The notes beneath the pieces are model-generated. The model did no database searches and had not been told where the DNA came from. It worked only from the letters and a program-made list of their open reading frames with translations. The position numbers and the translations under genes are program-made. A DNA stretch of 64,000 nucleotides from Stutzerimonas stutzeri (GTDB taxonomy: Bacteria > Pseudomonadota > Gammaproteobacteria > Pseudomonadales > Pseudomonadaceae): contig NZ_JAGQFP010000001.1 of NCBI RefSeq assembly GCF_019090095.1, forward strand, positions 744,001 to 808,000, read 5' to 3'. The number at the start of each line of letters is the position of its first letter. Positions within the stretch are counted from its first letter, which is position 1. Positions 27,439 through 35,518 of this stretch are shown here, piece after piece.

Positions 27439-28461
27439 ATGACTACTGCCACAAGCGAGAAAAAACTCACCGTCGCCCGCGCCATGGCCGCCGCCGTGGC
27501 ACAGGAGATGCGCCTGGACCCGTCCGTGTTCGTGATGGGCGAGGACATCGGCCAGCTCGGCGGCGTATTCGGCAACACCCGCGGGCTCTACGAGGAATTC
27601 GGCAAGGAGCGCATCCGCGACACGCCGATTTCCGAAACCGCCTTCATCGGCGCCGCGGTGGGCGCCGCCTCGGACGGTATGCGGCCGATCGTCGAGCTGA
27701 TGTTCGTCGACTTCTTCGGCGTCTGCATGGACGCCATCTACAACCTGATGGCCAAGAACACCTACTTCTCCGGCGGCAAGGTGCCGGTGCCCATGGTGCT
27801 GATGGCCTCCACCGGCGCCGGCTACTCGGACGCCGGCCAACATTCGCAGTGCCTGTACGGCACCTTCGCCCACCTGCCGGGCATGAAGGTGGTGGTGCCG
27901 AGCAACGCCTATGACGCCAAGGGCCTGATGACCGCGGCGATTCGCGACGACAACCCGGTGGTCTACCTCTTCCACAAGGCATTACAGGGCATGGGCTGGC
28001 TGGGCACCGAGAAAGGCGCCACGGTGCCGGTGCCGGAAGAGCCCTACGTCATCGAGATCGGCAAGGCCAACACCGTGCGCGAAGGCCGCGACGTCAGCCT
28101 GGTCAGCCTCGGCGCCGGTGTGCATCACGCCTTGCGCGCCGCCGCGCAGCTGGAGAAGGACGGTGTCAGCGCCGAGGTCATCGACCTGCGCAGCCTGGTG
28201 CCACTGGACCGCGAGCACGTCATCGCCTCGGTGAAAAAAACCGGCCGGCTGATCGTGATCGACGAGGACTACCACAGCTTCGGCGTCAGCGGCGAAATCA
28301 TCGCCAGTGTGGTCGAGCACGACATCGGCATGCTCAAGGCCCGTCCGCAGCGGGTGGCCTTCCCAGACATCCCCATCCCCTTCACCCCGGTCATGGAGCA
28401 ATGGGCCCTGCCCAACGCCGACAAGATCGTGGCCGCCTATCACGCCATGCATAAGGAATGA
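27439..28461 (+). CDS. acoB: Acetoin dehydrogenase-like E1 component, beta subunit
   Basis: 340-aa E1 beta subunit with the standard MGEDIGQLGGVFGNTRGL N-terminal region, ETAFIGAAVGAA, and the C-terminal transketolase domain (VSLGAGVHHAL; VIDEDYHSFGVSGE). It pairs with the E1 alpha product for ThDP-dependent decarboxylation or cleavage and acyl transfer to the lipoyl domain encoded next, whose gene follows directly. AGGAG precedes the ATG. Confidence 0.9.
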   Translation: MTTATSEKKLTVARAMAAAVAQEMRLDPSVFVMGEDIGQLGGVFGNTRGLYEEFGKERIRDTPISETAFIGAAVGAASDGMRPIVELMFVDFFGVCMDAIYNLMAKNTYFSGGKVPVPMVLMASTGAGYSDAGQHSQCLYGTFAHLPGMKVVVPSNAYDAKGLMTAAIRDDNPVVYLFHKALQGMGWLGTEKGATVPVPEEPYVIEIGKANTVREGRDVSLVSLGAGVHHALRAAAQLEKDGVSAEVIDLRSLVPLDREHVIASVKKTGRLIVIDEDYHSFGVSGEIIASVVEHDIGMLKARPQRVAFPDIPIPFTPVMEQWALPNADKIVAAYHAMHKE

Positions 28462-28466
28462 CAGCT

Positions 28467-28700
28467 ATGAGTACCCCCATCGTAATTGCAGACGACCTCT
28501 GGGAAGGCGACGCCGAAGCGGTGATCACCTCCTGGCTGGTCAGTGACGGTGCCGAAGTGGCCGCCGGTGACCTGGTCGCCGAGGTCATGTCGGAAAAGGC
28601 CCAGTTCGAGATCGAGGCACCAACCGCCGGTGTCCTGAAGATCCTCGAAGAAGAAGACGCGGTGATCGCCAAGGGCGCGGTCATCGGCCAGGTGCAATAG
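28467..28700 (+). CDS. Free-standing lipoyl domain protein
   Basis: 77-aa protein that is nothing but a biotinyl/lipoyl domain: AEVMSEKAQFEI contains the lysine expected to carry lipoate, flanked by the usual beta-barrel (WEGDAEAVITSWLV; GVLKILEEE). Normally this domain is the N-terminus of E2; here it is a separate gene, so it may act as a mobile acyl carrier between E1 and E2. Start 28467 has AAGGA at 9-base spacing; an ATG at 28458 overlapping the acoB stop is an alternative. Confidence 0.9.
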   Translation: MSTPIVIADDLWEGDAEAVITSWLVSDGAEVAAGDLVAEVMSEKAQFEIEAPTAGVLKILEEEDAVIAKGAVIGQVQ

Positions 28701-28702
28701 CC

Positions 28703-29404
28703 ATGACTCAACTGGAGAATCTGCCCGAGCGCGCGCCCGAACGGGTACCGCTCAAAGGCATGCGCAAGATGATCGCGGCGAAGATGCACGAAAGCCTGCA
28801 GACCACCGCGCAGCTCACTCACCACAGCGAATGCCGACTGGATGCGCTGAAGACCCGTCGCGCCGAGCTGAAGGCCGCGGGCAGTGCGGTGTCCGTGCAG
28901 GACCTGTTGCTGCTCAAGGTGATCGAGACGCTCAAGGCCCATCCCGGCCTCAATGCCACGCTGGAGGACGAGGTGATCCACCAGCACACGGCCGTGCACC
29001 TGGGCCTCGCCATCCCGCTGCCGGGCGATCTGCTGGTGGCCCCGGCGCTGTTCGACGCCGACCGGCTGGATGGCGAAGACCTGTCCCGGGCGCGCAAAGC
29101 GCTGGTGGACAAGGCCCAGGCTGGCAAGCTGTCGGTCAAGGAGCTGACCGGCGCCACCTTCACCGTCTCCAACCTGGGGCTGTCGCGGGTGCACCACTTC
29201 ACGCCGATCCTCAACCCACCGCAGGTGGCGATCCTCGGCGTTGGCGGCATTCAGCGGCGGCTGGAACTCGGGCCCAGCGGCGAGCTGGCGGAGGTCGAGT
29301 GGATGGGCCTGTCCTTGACCTTCGACCATCGCGCTGTCAACGGCTCACCCGCGGCGGAGTTTCTCGACGACCTGTGTCGGCGCATCGAGGAGCACGCGGC
29401 ATGA
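28703..29404 (+). CDS. E2 acyltransferase catalytic domain lacking lipoyl and subunit-binding domains
   Basis: 233-aa catalytic core of a 2-oxoacid/acetoin dehydrogenase E2, starting two bases after the lipoyl gene. It begins almost at once with PLKGMRKMIAAKMHES, so neither the lipoyl nor the E3-binding domain is present. The active-site block reads FDHRAVNG; the histidine is kept, while the usual DHRxxDG aspartate is asparagine. NLGLSRVHHFTPIL matches the trimer core. It should transfer the acyl group from the free lipoyl protein to CoA. How E3 is recruited is unclear, and no E3 gene is nearby. Confidence 0.9.
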   Translation: MTQLENLPERAPERVPLKGMRKMIAAKMHESLQTTAQLTHHSECRLDALKTRRAELKAAGSAVSVQDLLLLKVIETLKAHPGLNATLEDEVIHQHTAVHLGLAIPLPGDLLVAPALFDADRLDGEDLSRARKALVDKAQAGKLSVKELTGATFTVSNLGLSRVHHFTPILNPPQVAILGVGGIQRRLELGPSGELAEVEWMGLSLTFDHRAVNGSPAAEFLDDLCRRIEEHAA

Positions 29405-30168
29405 ACGGCATCGCCCGGTTCAGTGTGGGCGCCGGCCTGAACGCCGAGCGGGCCTTGCTGCAGCGCGTCTGCGACGGGCTGTTCGACTGCCAGCTGCTGC
29501 TCTGGCGGCCGACCGGCCAAGCGCTGGTGATGCCCAGCAGTTTCGAACGCCGGCCCGGTTTCGCCTTGGCGAGCCAACGCTGCGCGGCGCAGGGTTGGCC
29601 GATCCTGCTGCGCGATACCGGCGGCGAGCCGGTGCCGCAGTCCTCGGCGGTGCTGAACATCGCCTTGGCCTGTGCCCTGCCGGCCAACGACGAGCCCGGT
29701 AACCGCATCGACATCGCCTATGAGCGGCTGCTCGAACCCCTCGCGCTGTGGCTGGCGGAACACGATCTTGCGGCGGGTGTGGGCGCGGTGCCAGGCGCCT
29801 TCTGCGACGGCCGCTTCAACCTCACCCTGGAGGGCCGCAAGGTCGCCGGAACCGCACAGCGCTGGCGGCGCAGCCGCGATGGACGCCCCGTGGTATTGGC
29901 TCACGCCGCGGTGCTGATCGACGACTGGCGCGACGCCATGGTCGACGTGGTGAACCGCTTCTACCACGCCTGCGCCAACGACCAGCGCTGCCAGGCCGAA
30001 AGCCACCTGGCGCTCGGCGAGCGGCTGGCCGATGCCTGGACGGCTGCCAACGCCCTACCCGAACGCTATCGAAAAGTGCTGGGTTGGCAAGGCCTGAACA
30101 TCGGCGCCGCAACCGGCCTCTGCCCATCGCAAAACCAGATCGCCGGGCAGCGCTCCCCCTTGCTCTGA
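29401..30168 (+). CDS. Lipoate-protein ligase-like protein (LplA/LipB fold)
   Basis: 255-aa member of the lipoate/biotin ligase fold: LLRDTGGEPVPQ (RRxTGG-type motif, near residue 78), VPGAFCDGRFNLTLEGRKVAGTAQRW with the conserved lysine, and VLAHAAVLID. It overlaps the E2 gene by four bases. The likely job is to attach lipoate to the free lipoyl domain two genes upstream, giving this complex its own maturation enzyme. An octanoyltransferase or an inactive scavenging role is possible, since the sequence is divergent. Confidence 0.82.
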   Translation: MNGIARFSVGAGLNAERALLQRVCDGLFDCQLLLWRPTGQALVMPSSFERRPGFALASQRCAAQGWPILLRDTGGEPVPQSSAVLNIALACALPANDEPGNRIDIAYERLLEPLALWLAEHDLAAGVGAVPGAFCDGRFNLTLEGRKVAGTAQRWRRSRDGRPVVLAHAAVLIDDWRDAMVDVVNRFYHACANDQRCQAESHLALGERLADAWTAANALPERYRKVLGWQGLNIGAATGLCPSQNQIAGQRSPLL

Positions 30169-30221
30169 AAAAACAAAAACACCACGGGTCCGCCCGTCAG
30201 CCATGCAACGGAGGAAACACC

Positions 30222-30779
30222 ATGAACCACCCTACCCCCACCCCGCCCAAAGGCAGCCTGCCCGGCCAGCGCGGCATCCAGCATTTCGGCCTGACCGTGC
30301 CGAACCTCGAGCAAGCCGTGAGCTTCTTCTGCGAGGTGCTGGGCTGCGAGCCGTTCTTCGAGCTCGGCACCTTCGCCTTCGACGATGACTGGATGAACGA
30401 GCACCTCAACGTCCATCCGCGCGCGGTGATCAGGAACTTTCAGATGCTGCGCTGCGGCAACGGCACCAACCTGGAGGTCTTCGAGTATTCAGCGCCCGAC
30501 CAGGCCGGCACGCCACCAAAGAACAGCGACATCGGCGGCCATCACCTGGCCTTCTATGTCGATGACATGGATGCCGCGGTGGCCTTCCTGCGTGAACGCG
30601 GCATCCGCGTGCTTGGCGAACCCTCGACCTTCATCGAAGGGCCGGGCAAGGGCCTGACCTGGGTCTACTTCCTCGCGCCGTGGGGGCTGCAATTGGAGTT
30701 GGTCAGCTTCCCCGAGGGCATGGAGTACGAATCCGGCGTGACCCGCTTGCTCTGGGACCCGCGCTTTCCCGCACGCTGA
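30222..30779 (+). CDS. VOC-family (glyoxalase/dioxygenase fold) protein
   Basis: 185-aa vicinal-oxygen-chelate protein: IQHFGLTVPNLEQAVSFF near the N-terminus (metal-ligand His), GHHLAFYVDDMDAAVAFL, and the C-terminal WVYFLAPWGLQLELVSF with a Glu ligand. It has a strong GGAGGAA ribosome site. Last gene of the sigma-54 operon; it may remove a toxic aldehyde or ketol adduct or isomerise an intermediate. A decayed copy of this gene is found at 34707-34894, beyond the PQQ dehydrogenase and porin genes. Confidence 0.85.
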   Translation: MNHPTPTPPKGSLPGQRGIQHFGLTVPNLEQAVSFFCEVLGCEPFFELGTFAFDDDWMNEHLNVHPRAVIRNFQMLRCGNGTNLEVFEYSAPDQAGTPPKNSDIGGHHLAFYVDDMDAAVAFLRERGIRVLGEPSTFIEGPGKGLTWVYFLAPWGLQLELVSFPEGMEYESGVTRLLWDPRFPAR

Positions 30780-31075
30780 ACCGAGCTTGTACAGCACTGT
30801 ACGCACAGGCGTTGGCATGGAGTGTCACGCAGCAGGGTCGCAACACCGCCAATGCTGGTAACGAAAGCGCAACGAAGCTGGACCTGTAGTTATAAATATT
30901 TAAATAACAACCCTGAAAAGCAGTGATACACGCGCGTCATGTTGCTCGCTATTAGAGGGCGCAACACCGGAAGTCGTTTTTTCAAAGAAAACAAATATTA
31001 AAAGAGCCTTACCGGCAATGCTCGCTTGAGGCATGCCTGAAGCGAGAACAAACCCTAAACAAGGAAATAATAAAA
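30780..31075. promoter_or_regulatory. Intergenic region upstream of the PQQ dehydrogenase
   Basis: A/T-richer than its surroundings. It holds a 14-bp palindrome GTACAG-CA-CTGTAC (30789-30802) just after the VOC stop. AACACCGGAAGTCGTTTT (30963-30980) resembles AACGCCGGAAGCGTTTT of the candidate AcoR site at 22851. AGGCATGCCTGAAGC (31029-31043) has the GG-N10-GC spacing of a sigma-54 promoter (GG 31030-31031, GC 31042-31043), 33 bases before the ATG. The last two are weaker than their counterparts at 22820-22969. Confidence 0.5.
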
Positions 31076-33208
31076 ATGAACTTAAAACAGTCAAACCTAA
31101 GGGTTCAAATGGTCATGGCGGCCTCGCTTTTTGCGATTACGCCACTGCATGCATCAGACAGAATCATCACGGATAAGGAATTGTCTGATGAATCCAATAC
31201 TGCTGATTGGCTGGCTTACGGACGAACACACTCCGAACAGCGATTCAGCCCTCTTGAAGATATAAATGTAGACAACGTCGGCGGGTTGAAGCCTGAATGG
31301 TATGCACCATTGCCGGATCGATCCGATATCGTCGGAACACCGTTGGTTGTCGATGGTGTCATGTATTACGTCGGTGAAATGAACAAGACGCGTGCGTTCG
31401 ATGCACGCACGGGCAAGATGCTTTGGGAATACGATCCGCAAGTTTCCAAAGAAATTCTCGACAACAACATGAAGAAGGTCTTCTGGAAGCATAACCGCGG
31501 ACTTTCGACCTATGGCGACAAACTATTCATCGCCACCTGGGATGGCCGCCTGATAGCGATCAACAGAAAAGACGGCAAGGAAGTCTGGCAGACCCGAACA
31601 TTTGACCACGACCAGCCATTGAATATTACCGGCCATCCCAAGGCCTTCGACGGCAAAGTATTTGTTGGTAACGGCGGAACAGAGCTTGGCCCGATGCGCG
31701 GTTATGTGACCGCCTATGATGCCGAAACCGGCAAACAGATCTGGCGTTTCTATATCGTGCCTGGCAACCCTGCCGATGGGTTCGAGGACGCCGCTCAGGA
31801 AATGGCGGCCAAAACCTGGAGTGGCCGGTGGTGGGAAAACGGCGGCGGCGGTAATGCCTGGCATGGCTGGACGTACGATGCGAAATACAACCAGCTCATC
31901 TTTGGCACAGGTAACGGTGGCCCATGGAACATCAAGGTACGTAGCCCGGAGGGCGGCGATAACCTGTTCCTGTGCTCTCTCGTAGCAGTAGATGCGGATA
32001 CAGGCGAGTACAAATGGCACGTCCAAACGGCCCCCGGTGACACCTGGGACTACAACTCGAACATGGACATCGTGCTGGCCGACCTGAATATCGATGGCAA
32101 GGATGTCGATGCGCTCTTGCACGCACCAAAAAACGGATTCTTCTATACGATCGACCGCTCGAACGGCAAGGTACTGTCGGCTGAAAAATTTGCTGATGCC
32201 AACTGGTCACCCAAGTACGACCTGAAAGAACAGCGCCATATTGTTGCGGAAGACGCCAGATATCCCGATGGCGAGAAGAATATCTACCCTTCGGCATTCG
32301 GCGCTCACTCGTGGCACGCGATGTCCTATAACCCCGAGTTGAATCTTGCGTTTATCCCCACCAACCATCTGGGCAATACCTTCAAGGACGATGGCAAGAA
32401 CACGAAGCCCGGGCACAAGATGGCGAGCCACAAACTCTATCTGGGCCTGACCGGATGGGAGTTGACCAAAGATCCGCATGAATCGCGCGGCTCCTTGCAG
32501 GCCTGGGATCCGGTCAAGAACAAACGTGTATGGCAAGTCAACCAGAAGAGCCCATGGGGTGGCGGAACCCTGACCACCGCCGGCAACCTGGTTTTCCAAG
32601 GCCAGCCTGACGGCCTGTTCAAGGCCTACGATGCGCGTACCGGCGACGAGCTCTGGTCCTATGACGTAGGCCTTGGCATTTCCGCGCCACCGATTACCTA
32701 CAAACTGGATGGCAAGCAGATGGTTTCCCTGCTGGTCGGCCCGGGTGGGGCCCTGGCCTCCAACTTCGGCGGCAACGGCGAGCTGGGTTTCGAAAGCCAT
32801 GGCTGGAAATACGGTGTGCACGAGCGCCGCATCATGACCTTCTCACTCGACGGAAAAGCGGTCGTTCCCAAACAGCCTGCACCGCAGCTGGCCAAGCCAA
32901 TCATCGACGAGAAGTTCAAGGTCGACGCCAAGAAAGCGGAAGCCGGTGCCGGTGCTTTTGCGGAAAACCTCTGTGTTGGCTGCCATGGCGCCGGAGCGGT
33001 CGCGGGGATGAAAGCGCCCGATCTGCGGGAGTCGCCAATCCTGCTCTCTGGCAACGAAAAAGCCTTTGAGCATGTGGTGCGCGGGGGCGCGCTGTTAGCC
33101 AACGGCATGCCCAAGTTCCCGGATTTGACGGATGCCGAGCTGGAAAGCATTCGTCACTTCGTTCGCCGGCAAGCGCACGACGGCGTGAAGTCGGGCGGAG
33201 GGCATTAG
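31076..33208 (+). CDS. PQQ-dependent quinohaemoprotein alcohol dehydrogenase
   Basis: 710-aa periplasmic enzyme: a signal peptide (~1-27, ending PLHAS), an eight-bladed PQQ propeller with repeated W-docking blades (DARTGKMLWEY, NRKDGKEVWQ, DAETGKQIWRF, DADTGEYKWHV), and a C-terminal cytochrome c domain with CVGCH near residue 640. Methanol/ethanol-type PQQ enzymes normally carry adjacent cysteines that contact PQQ; here that region reads KVFWKHNRGLSTYG and has none. It oxidises a primary or secondary alcohol and passes electrons through its own haem. Its 5' codon use is A/T-richer than the neighbouring operon. Confidence 0.92.
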   Translation: MNLKQSNLRVQMVMAASLFAITPLHASDRIITDKELSDESNTADWLAYGRTHSEQRFSPLEDINVDNVGGLKPEWYAPLPDRSDIVGTPLVVDGVMYYVGEMNKTRAFDARTGKMLWEYDPQVSKEILDNNMKKVFWKHNRGLSTYGDKLFIATWDGRLIAINRKDGKEVWQTRTFDHDQPLNITGHPKAFDGKVFVGNGGTELGPMRGYVTAYDAETGKQIWRFYIVPGNPADGFEDAAQEMAAKTWSGRWWENGGGGNAWHGWTYDAKYNQLIFGTGNGGPWNIKVRSPEGGDNLFLCSLVAVDADTGEYKWHVQTAPGDTWDYNSNMDIVLADLNIDGKDVDALLHAPKNGFFYTIDRSNGKVLSAEKFADANWSPKYDLKEQRHIVAEDARYPDGEKNIYPSAFGAHSWHAMSYNPELNLAFIPTNHLGNTFKDDGKNTKPGHKMASHKLYLGLTGWELTKDPHESRGSLQAWDPVKNKRVWQVNQKSPWGGGTLTTAGNLVFQGQPDGLFKAYDARTGDELWSYDVGLGISAPPITYKLDGKQMVSLLVGPGGALASNFGGNGELGFESHGWKYGVHERRIMTFSLDGKAVVPKQPAPQLAKPIIDEKFKVDAKKAEAGAGAFAENLCVGCHGAGAVAGMKAPDLRESPILLSGNEKAFEHVVRGGALLANGMPKFPDLTDAELESIRHFVRRQAHDGVKSGGGH

Positions 33209-33434
33209 TCCTTCAACGCTAGACAAGCCCGAATCCAAGTGAAGGAACGAGCGTGCCACAGCGCTCATTCGCGACCGGTTCGGGCTTTCAACACACCGAC
33301 AACGCAGCCACCGTTACCGAGCCACAGGTAATGAACCATGAGCACAAGCGCTTGCGAATACCCTTCATGCCATAGGCCTTCCACCTAACGATATTCGCGG
33401 CGCTCCGCATCGTCACATCCGAAGGATCAGAACA

Positions 33435-34703
33435 ATGACAACAAGCCTGAGCTTCGGCAGCGGCATTCTCGCCGCCTGCCTGATCACTTCTGCCCACGCG
33501 GCCGAGTATTCGCCCGACCAGTTTCTGTTCGGCGACTGGAACGGCAGCCGCACCCGCCTGCATGAGGCCGGCGTCGACCTGCAGATCACCTACGTCAACG
33601 AGCTGGCCTGGAATACCCAGGGCGGCAATGACCGCACCGGCGCCTACGCCGACCAACTGATGTTCGACGCCGTGCTGGACCTGGACAAACTGCTGGGCTG
33701 GGCCGGCGCCGGCTTTCATTTCACGGTAGTCAACCGCAACGGCGAGAACCTCAACGGCGAGGCGGACCTCGGCGTGCTGCTGCAGCCGCAGGAAATCTAC
33801 GGCTATGGCAGCACCACCCGGCTGGTGCAGTTCTATTACCAACAGGCGCTTCTCGATGACCGCCTGCTGCTCAAGCTTGGTCGCCTGCCCATGAGCGGCG
33901 AGATCTATCCCTTCGCCTGTCCATTCCAGAACCTCGGCTTCTGCGGCACGGTGCCCGGCTACATCACGCCGAACTGGTACACCTGGCCAATCAGCCAATG
34001 GGGCGCCACCGCGCGTTACCAGCTGGACGAAGAGTGGTCGCTGCAGACTGCGCTTTATCAGGTCAACCCGCGTTTCACCGAGCGCGAGCAGGGTCTGAAC
34101 TTCGGCAGCCCGTCGGGCACCACCGGCTACCACGCGGTGGCGGAACTGGGCTGGACGCCGACCTTCTCCGGCCAACCTGGAGCCTATCGCCTGGGCCTCT
34201 GGCGCAACACCGGCGACTTCGAGGATGTCTACCATGACGCGGCCGGTCGGCCGATGGCGCTATCCGGCGCGCCAGCCGCCGAACACGACAAGGCTACTGG
34301 CGGCTACCTGATGGCCGAACAACAGCTTTGGCAGAGCGCTGCGTTGCCGGCGCGACGGCTGAAGCTGTTCGCCAATCTGATCCAGTCCGACCCGGACGTG
34401 ACCTACATCGAGCGGATCTGGCAAGTTGGTGGCATCCTCTCCGCGCCATTCGCCTCGCGCCCCAATGACGAGATCGGGCTGGGTCTCGGCCGCCTGGAAA
34501 TCAATGACGATGCCCGCAAGCACCTGCACAAACAAGGCGAGCCCGTGCCGGATGTGGAATACCCCGCTGAGCTCTACTACCGCGTCGCCCTGACGCCGGC
34601 CGTCTCGCTGACGCCGAACGTCCAGTACTTCCACCGCCCCGGCGGCTTCGACAGTGCGCAAGATGTGGTGGTTGTGGGGCTGAAGACGGTGGTCAGCTTC
34701 TGA
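33435..34703 (+). CDS. Carbohydrate-selective porin, OprB family
   Basis: 422-aa outer-membrane porin. Signal peptide of ~23 aa (ending SAHA-AEY), then FLFGDWNGSRTRLHEAGVDL typical of the OprB start, many amphipathic strands, and a C-terminus ending in VVVGLKTVVSF with the terminal phenylalanine needed for outer-membrane assembly. It follows the PQQ dehydrogenase by 226 bases and may admit the alcohol or sugar substrate for the periplasmic dehydrogenases. Confidence 0.9.
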   Translation: MTTSLSFGSGILAACLITSAHAAEYSPDQFLFGDWNGSRTRLHEAGVDLQITYVNELAWNTQGGNDRTGAYADQLMFDAVLDLDKLLGWAGAGFHFTVVNRNGENLNGEADLGVLLQPQEIYGYGSTTRLVQFYYQQALLDDRLLLKLGRLPMSGEIYPFACPFQNLGFCGTVPGYITPNWYTWPISQWGATARYQLDEEWSLQTALYQVNPRFTEREQGLNFGSPSGTTGYHAVAELGWTPTFSGQPGAYRLGLWRNTGDFEDVYHDAAGRPMALSGAPAAEHDKATGGYLMAEQQLWQSAALPARRLKLFANLIQSDPDVTYIERIWQVGGILSAPFASRPNDEIGLGLGRLEINDDARKHLHKQGEPVPDVEYPAELYYRVALTPAVSLTPNVQYFHRPGGFDSAQDVVVVGLKTVVSF

Positions 34704-34706
34704 TAA

Positions 34707-34894
34707 TGCTGCTGCCGCTAACCAGACCTAGGGGCCAATCCCGAACGTGTTCCAGTATTCCGCGCCCGACCAAGCCAGCATGCCGATGTCGATGACAGGG
34801 ATGCCGCGGTAGTCTTCCTGCGTGAACGTGGCATCCGCGTGCTCGGCAAGCCTCGACCTTCACCGAAGGGCCGGCATTTCCCACACGCCGATTC
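34707..34894 (+). pseudogene. Decayed fragment of the VOC gene
   Basis: TATTCCGCGCCCGACCA at 34754, the segment GATGCCGCGGTAGTCTTCCT at 34800, and CGTGAACGTGGCATCCGCGT after it match the intact VOC gene (30485-30660) with a gap of about 50 bases. Later pieces match the 3' end (TTTCCCACACGC against TTTCCCGCACGC). Frameshifts and gaps rule out a working product. Confidence 0.85.
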
Positions 34895-35088
34895 AAGGTC
34901 ACAGCCCTGGCATGCCAGGGCCTTGGCCGGAGGCGACACACCGGAGCGGACGAACGTAGGCGGCCGTTGTGCATAAGCCTTCCAAATGACACGAATAGCC
35001 TCGTCGGTCTGAACGATTTTCGACCAGTCTGAGCGCAGGCCCGATAACAGCGACCTCGAGCGACGCTTGTACGACGATATCCACGTGG

Positions 35089-35109
35089 TTATCCACAGTT
35101 TCTGTGGAT
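35089..35109. promoter_or_regulatory. DnaA-box-like sequence within a hairpin
   Basis: TTATCCACA (35089-35097) is a perfect DnaA box. ATCCACAG (35091-35098), TTT, CTGTGGAT (35102-35109) forms an exact inverted repeat. It is a single element in a gene-poor stretch (34895-35518) with no replication genes, so a chromosomal origin is unlikely. The rest of that stretch shows nothing recognised. Confidence 0.5.
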
Positions 35110-35518
35110 TAAGCCTTTATCTCGATGTGTATAAGACTGCGCCCGCGCGGAAAACCAGCGCGAGACGAACGAGGCCTCCTAGCCAACGGGCCAGCTAACG
35201 CGATACGAGGTCGCGCCGGATGGCTGCCGCAGAACAGGACCGAGCGCAATTGGCACCAGAAGGATTAAGCCCTCTGCCTGCCGCGTAACGCCATGTGCTG
35301 CCCCTCCCCTTTTGCCTCGTCGCGGCGCATCGGCACTGCCCTGCATCCGCCCTGTTCACCGGCTACGCTAATGGTCGCTTGCCGCAACGCTGTTCAGTTC
35401 AGCGACGCGCGCAACGGCATGCGCAGCCACCTCCGTAGGAACAAGCGAAGGCGCCCGCAGACGAGGTATAGCGCCAGCACCATACCGCCCAGCAACCCAT
35501 CGCCGACGACCGTCAACC

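Noticed and set aside
35124..35136. GATGTGTATAAGA, resembling 13 bases of the Tn5 mosaic end
   Set aside because: Flanking bases do not complete the 19-bp end and no transposase or partner end is present; treated as chance unless read data suggest an adapter artefact.
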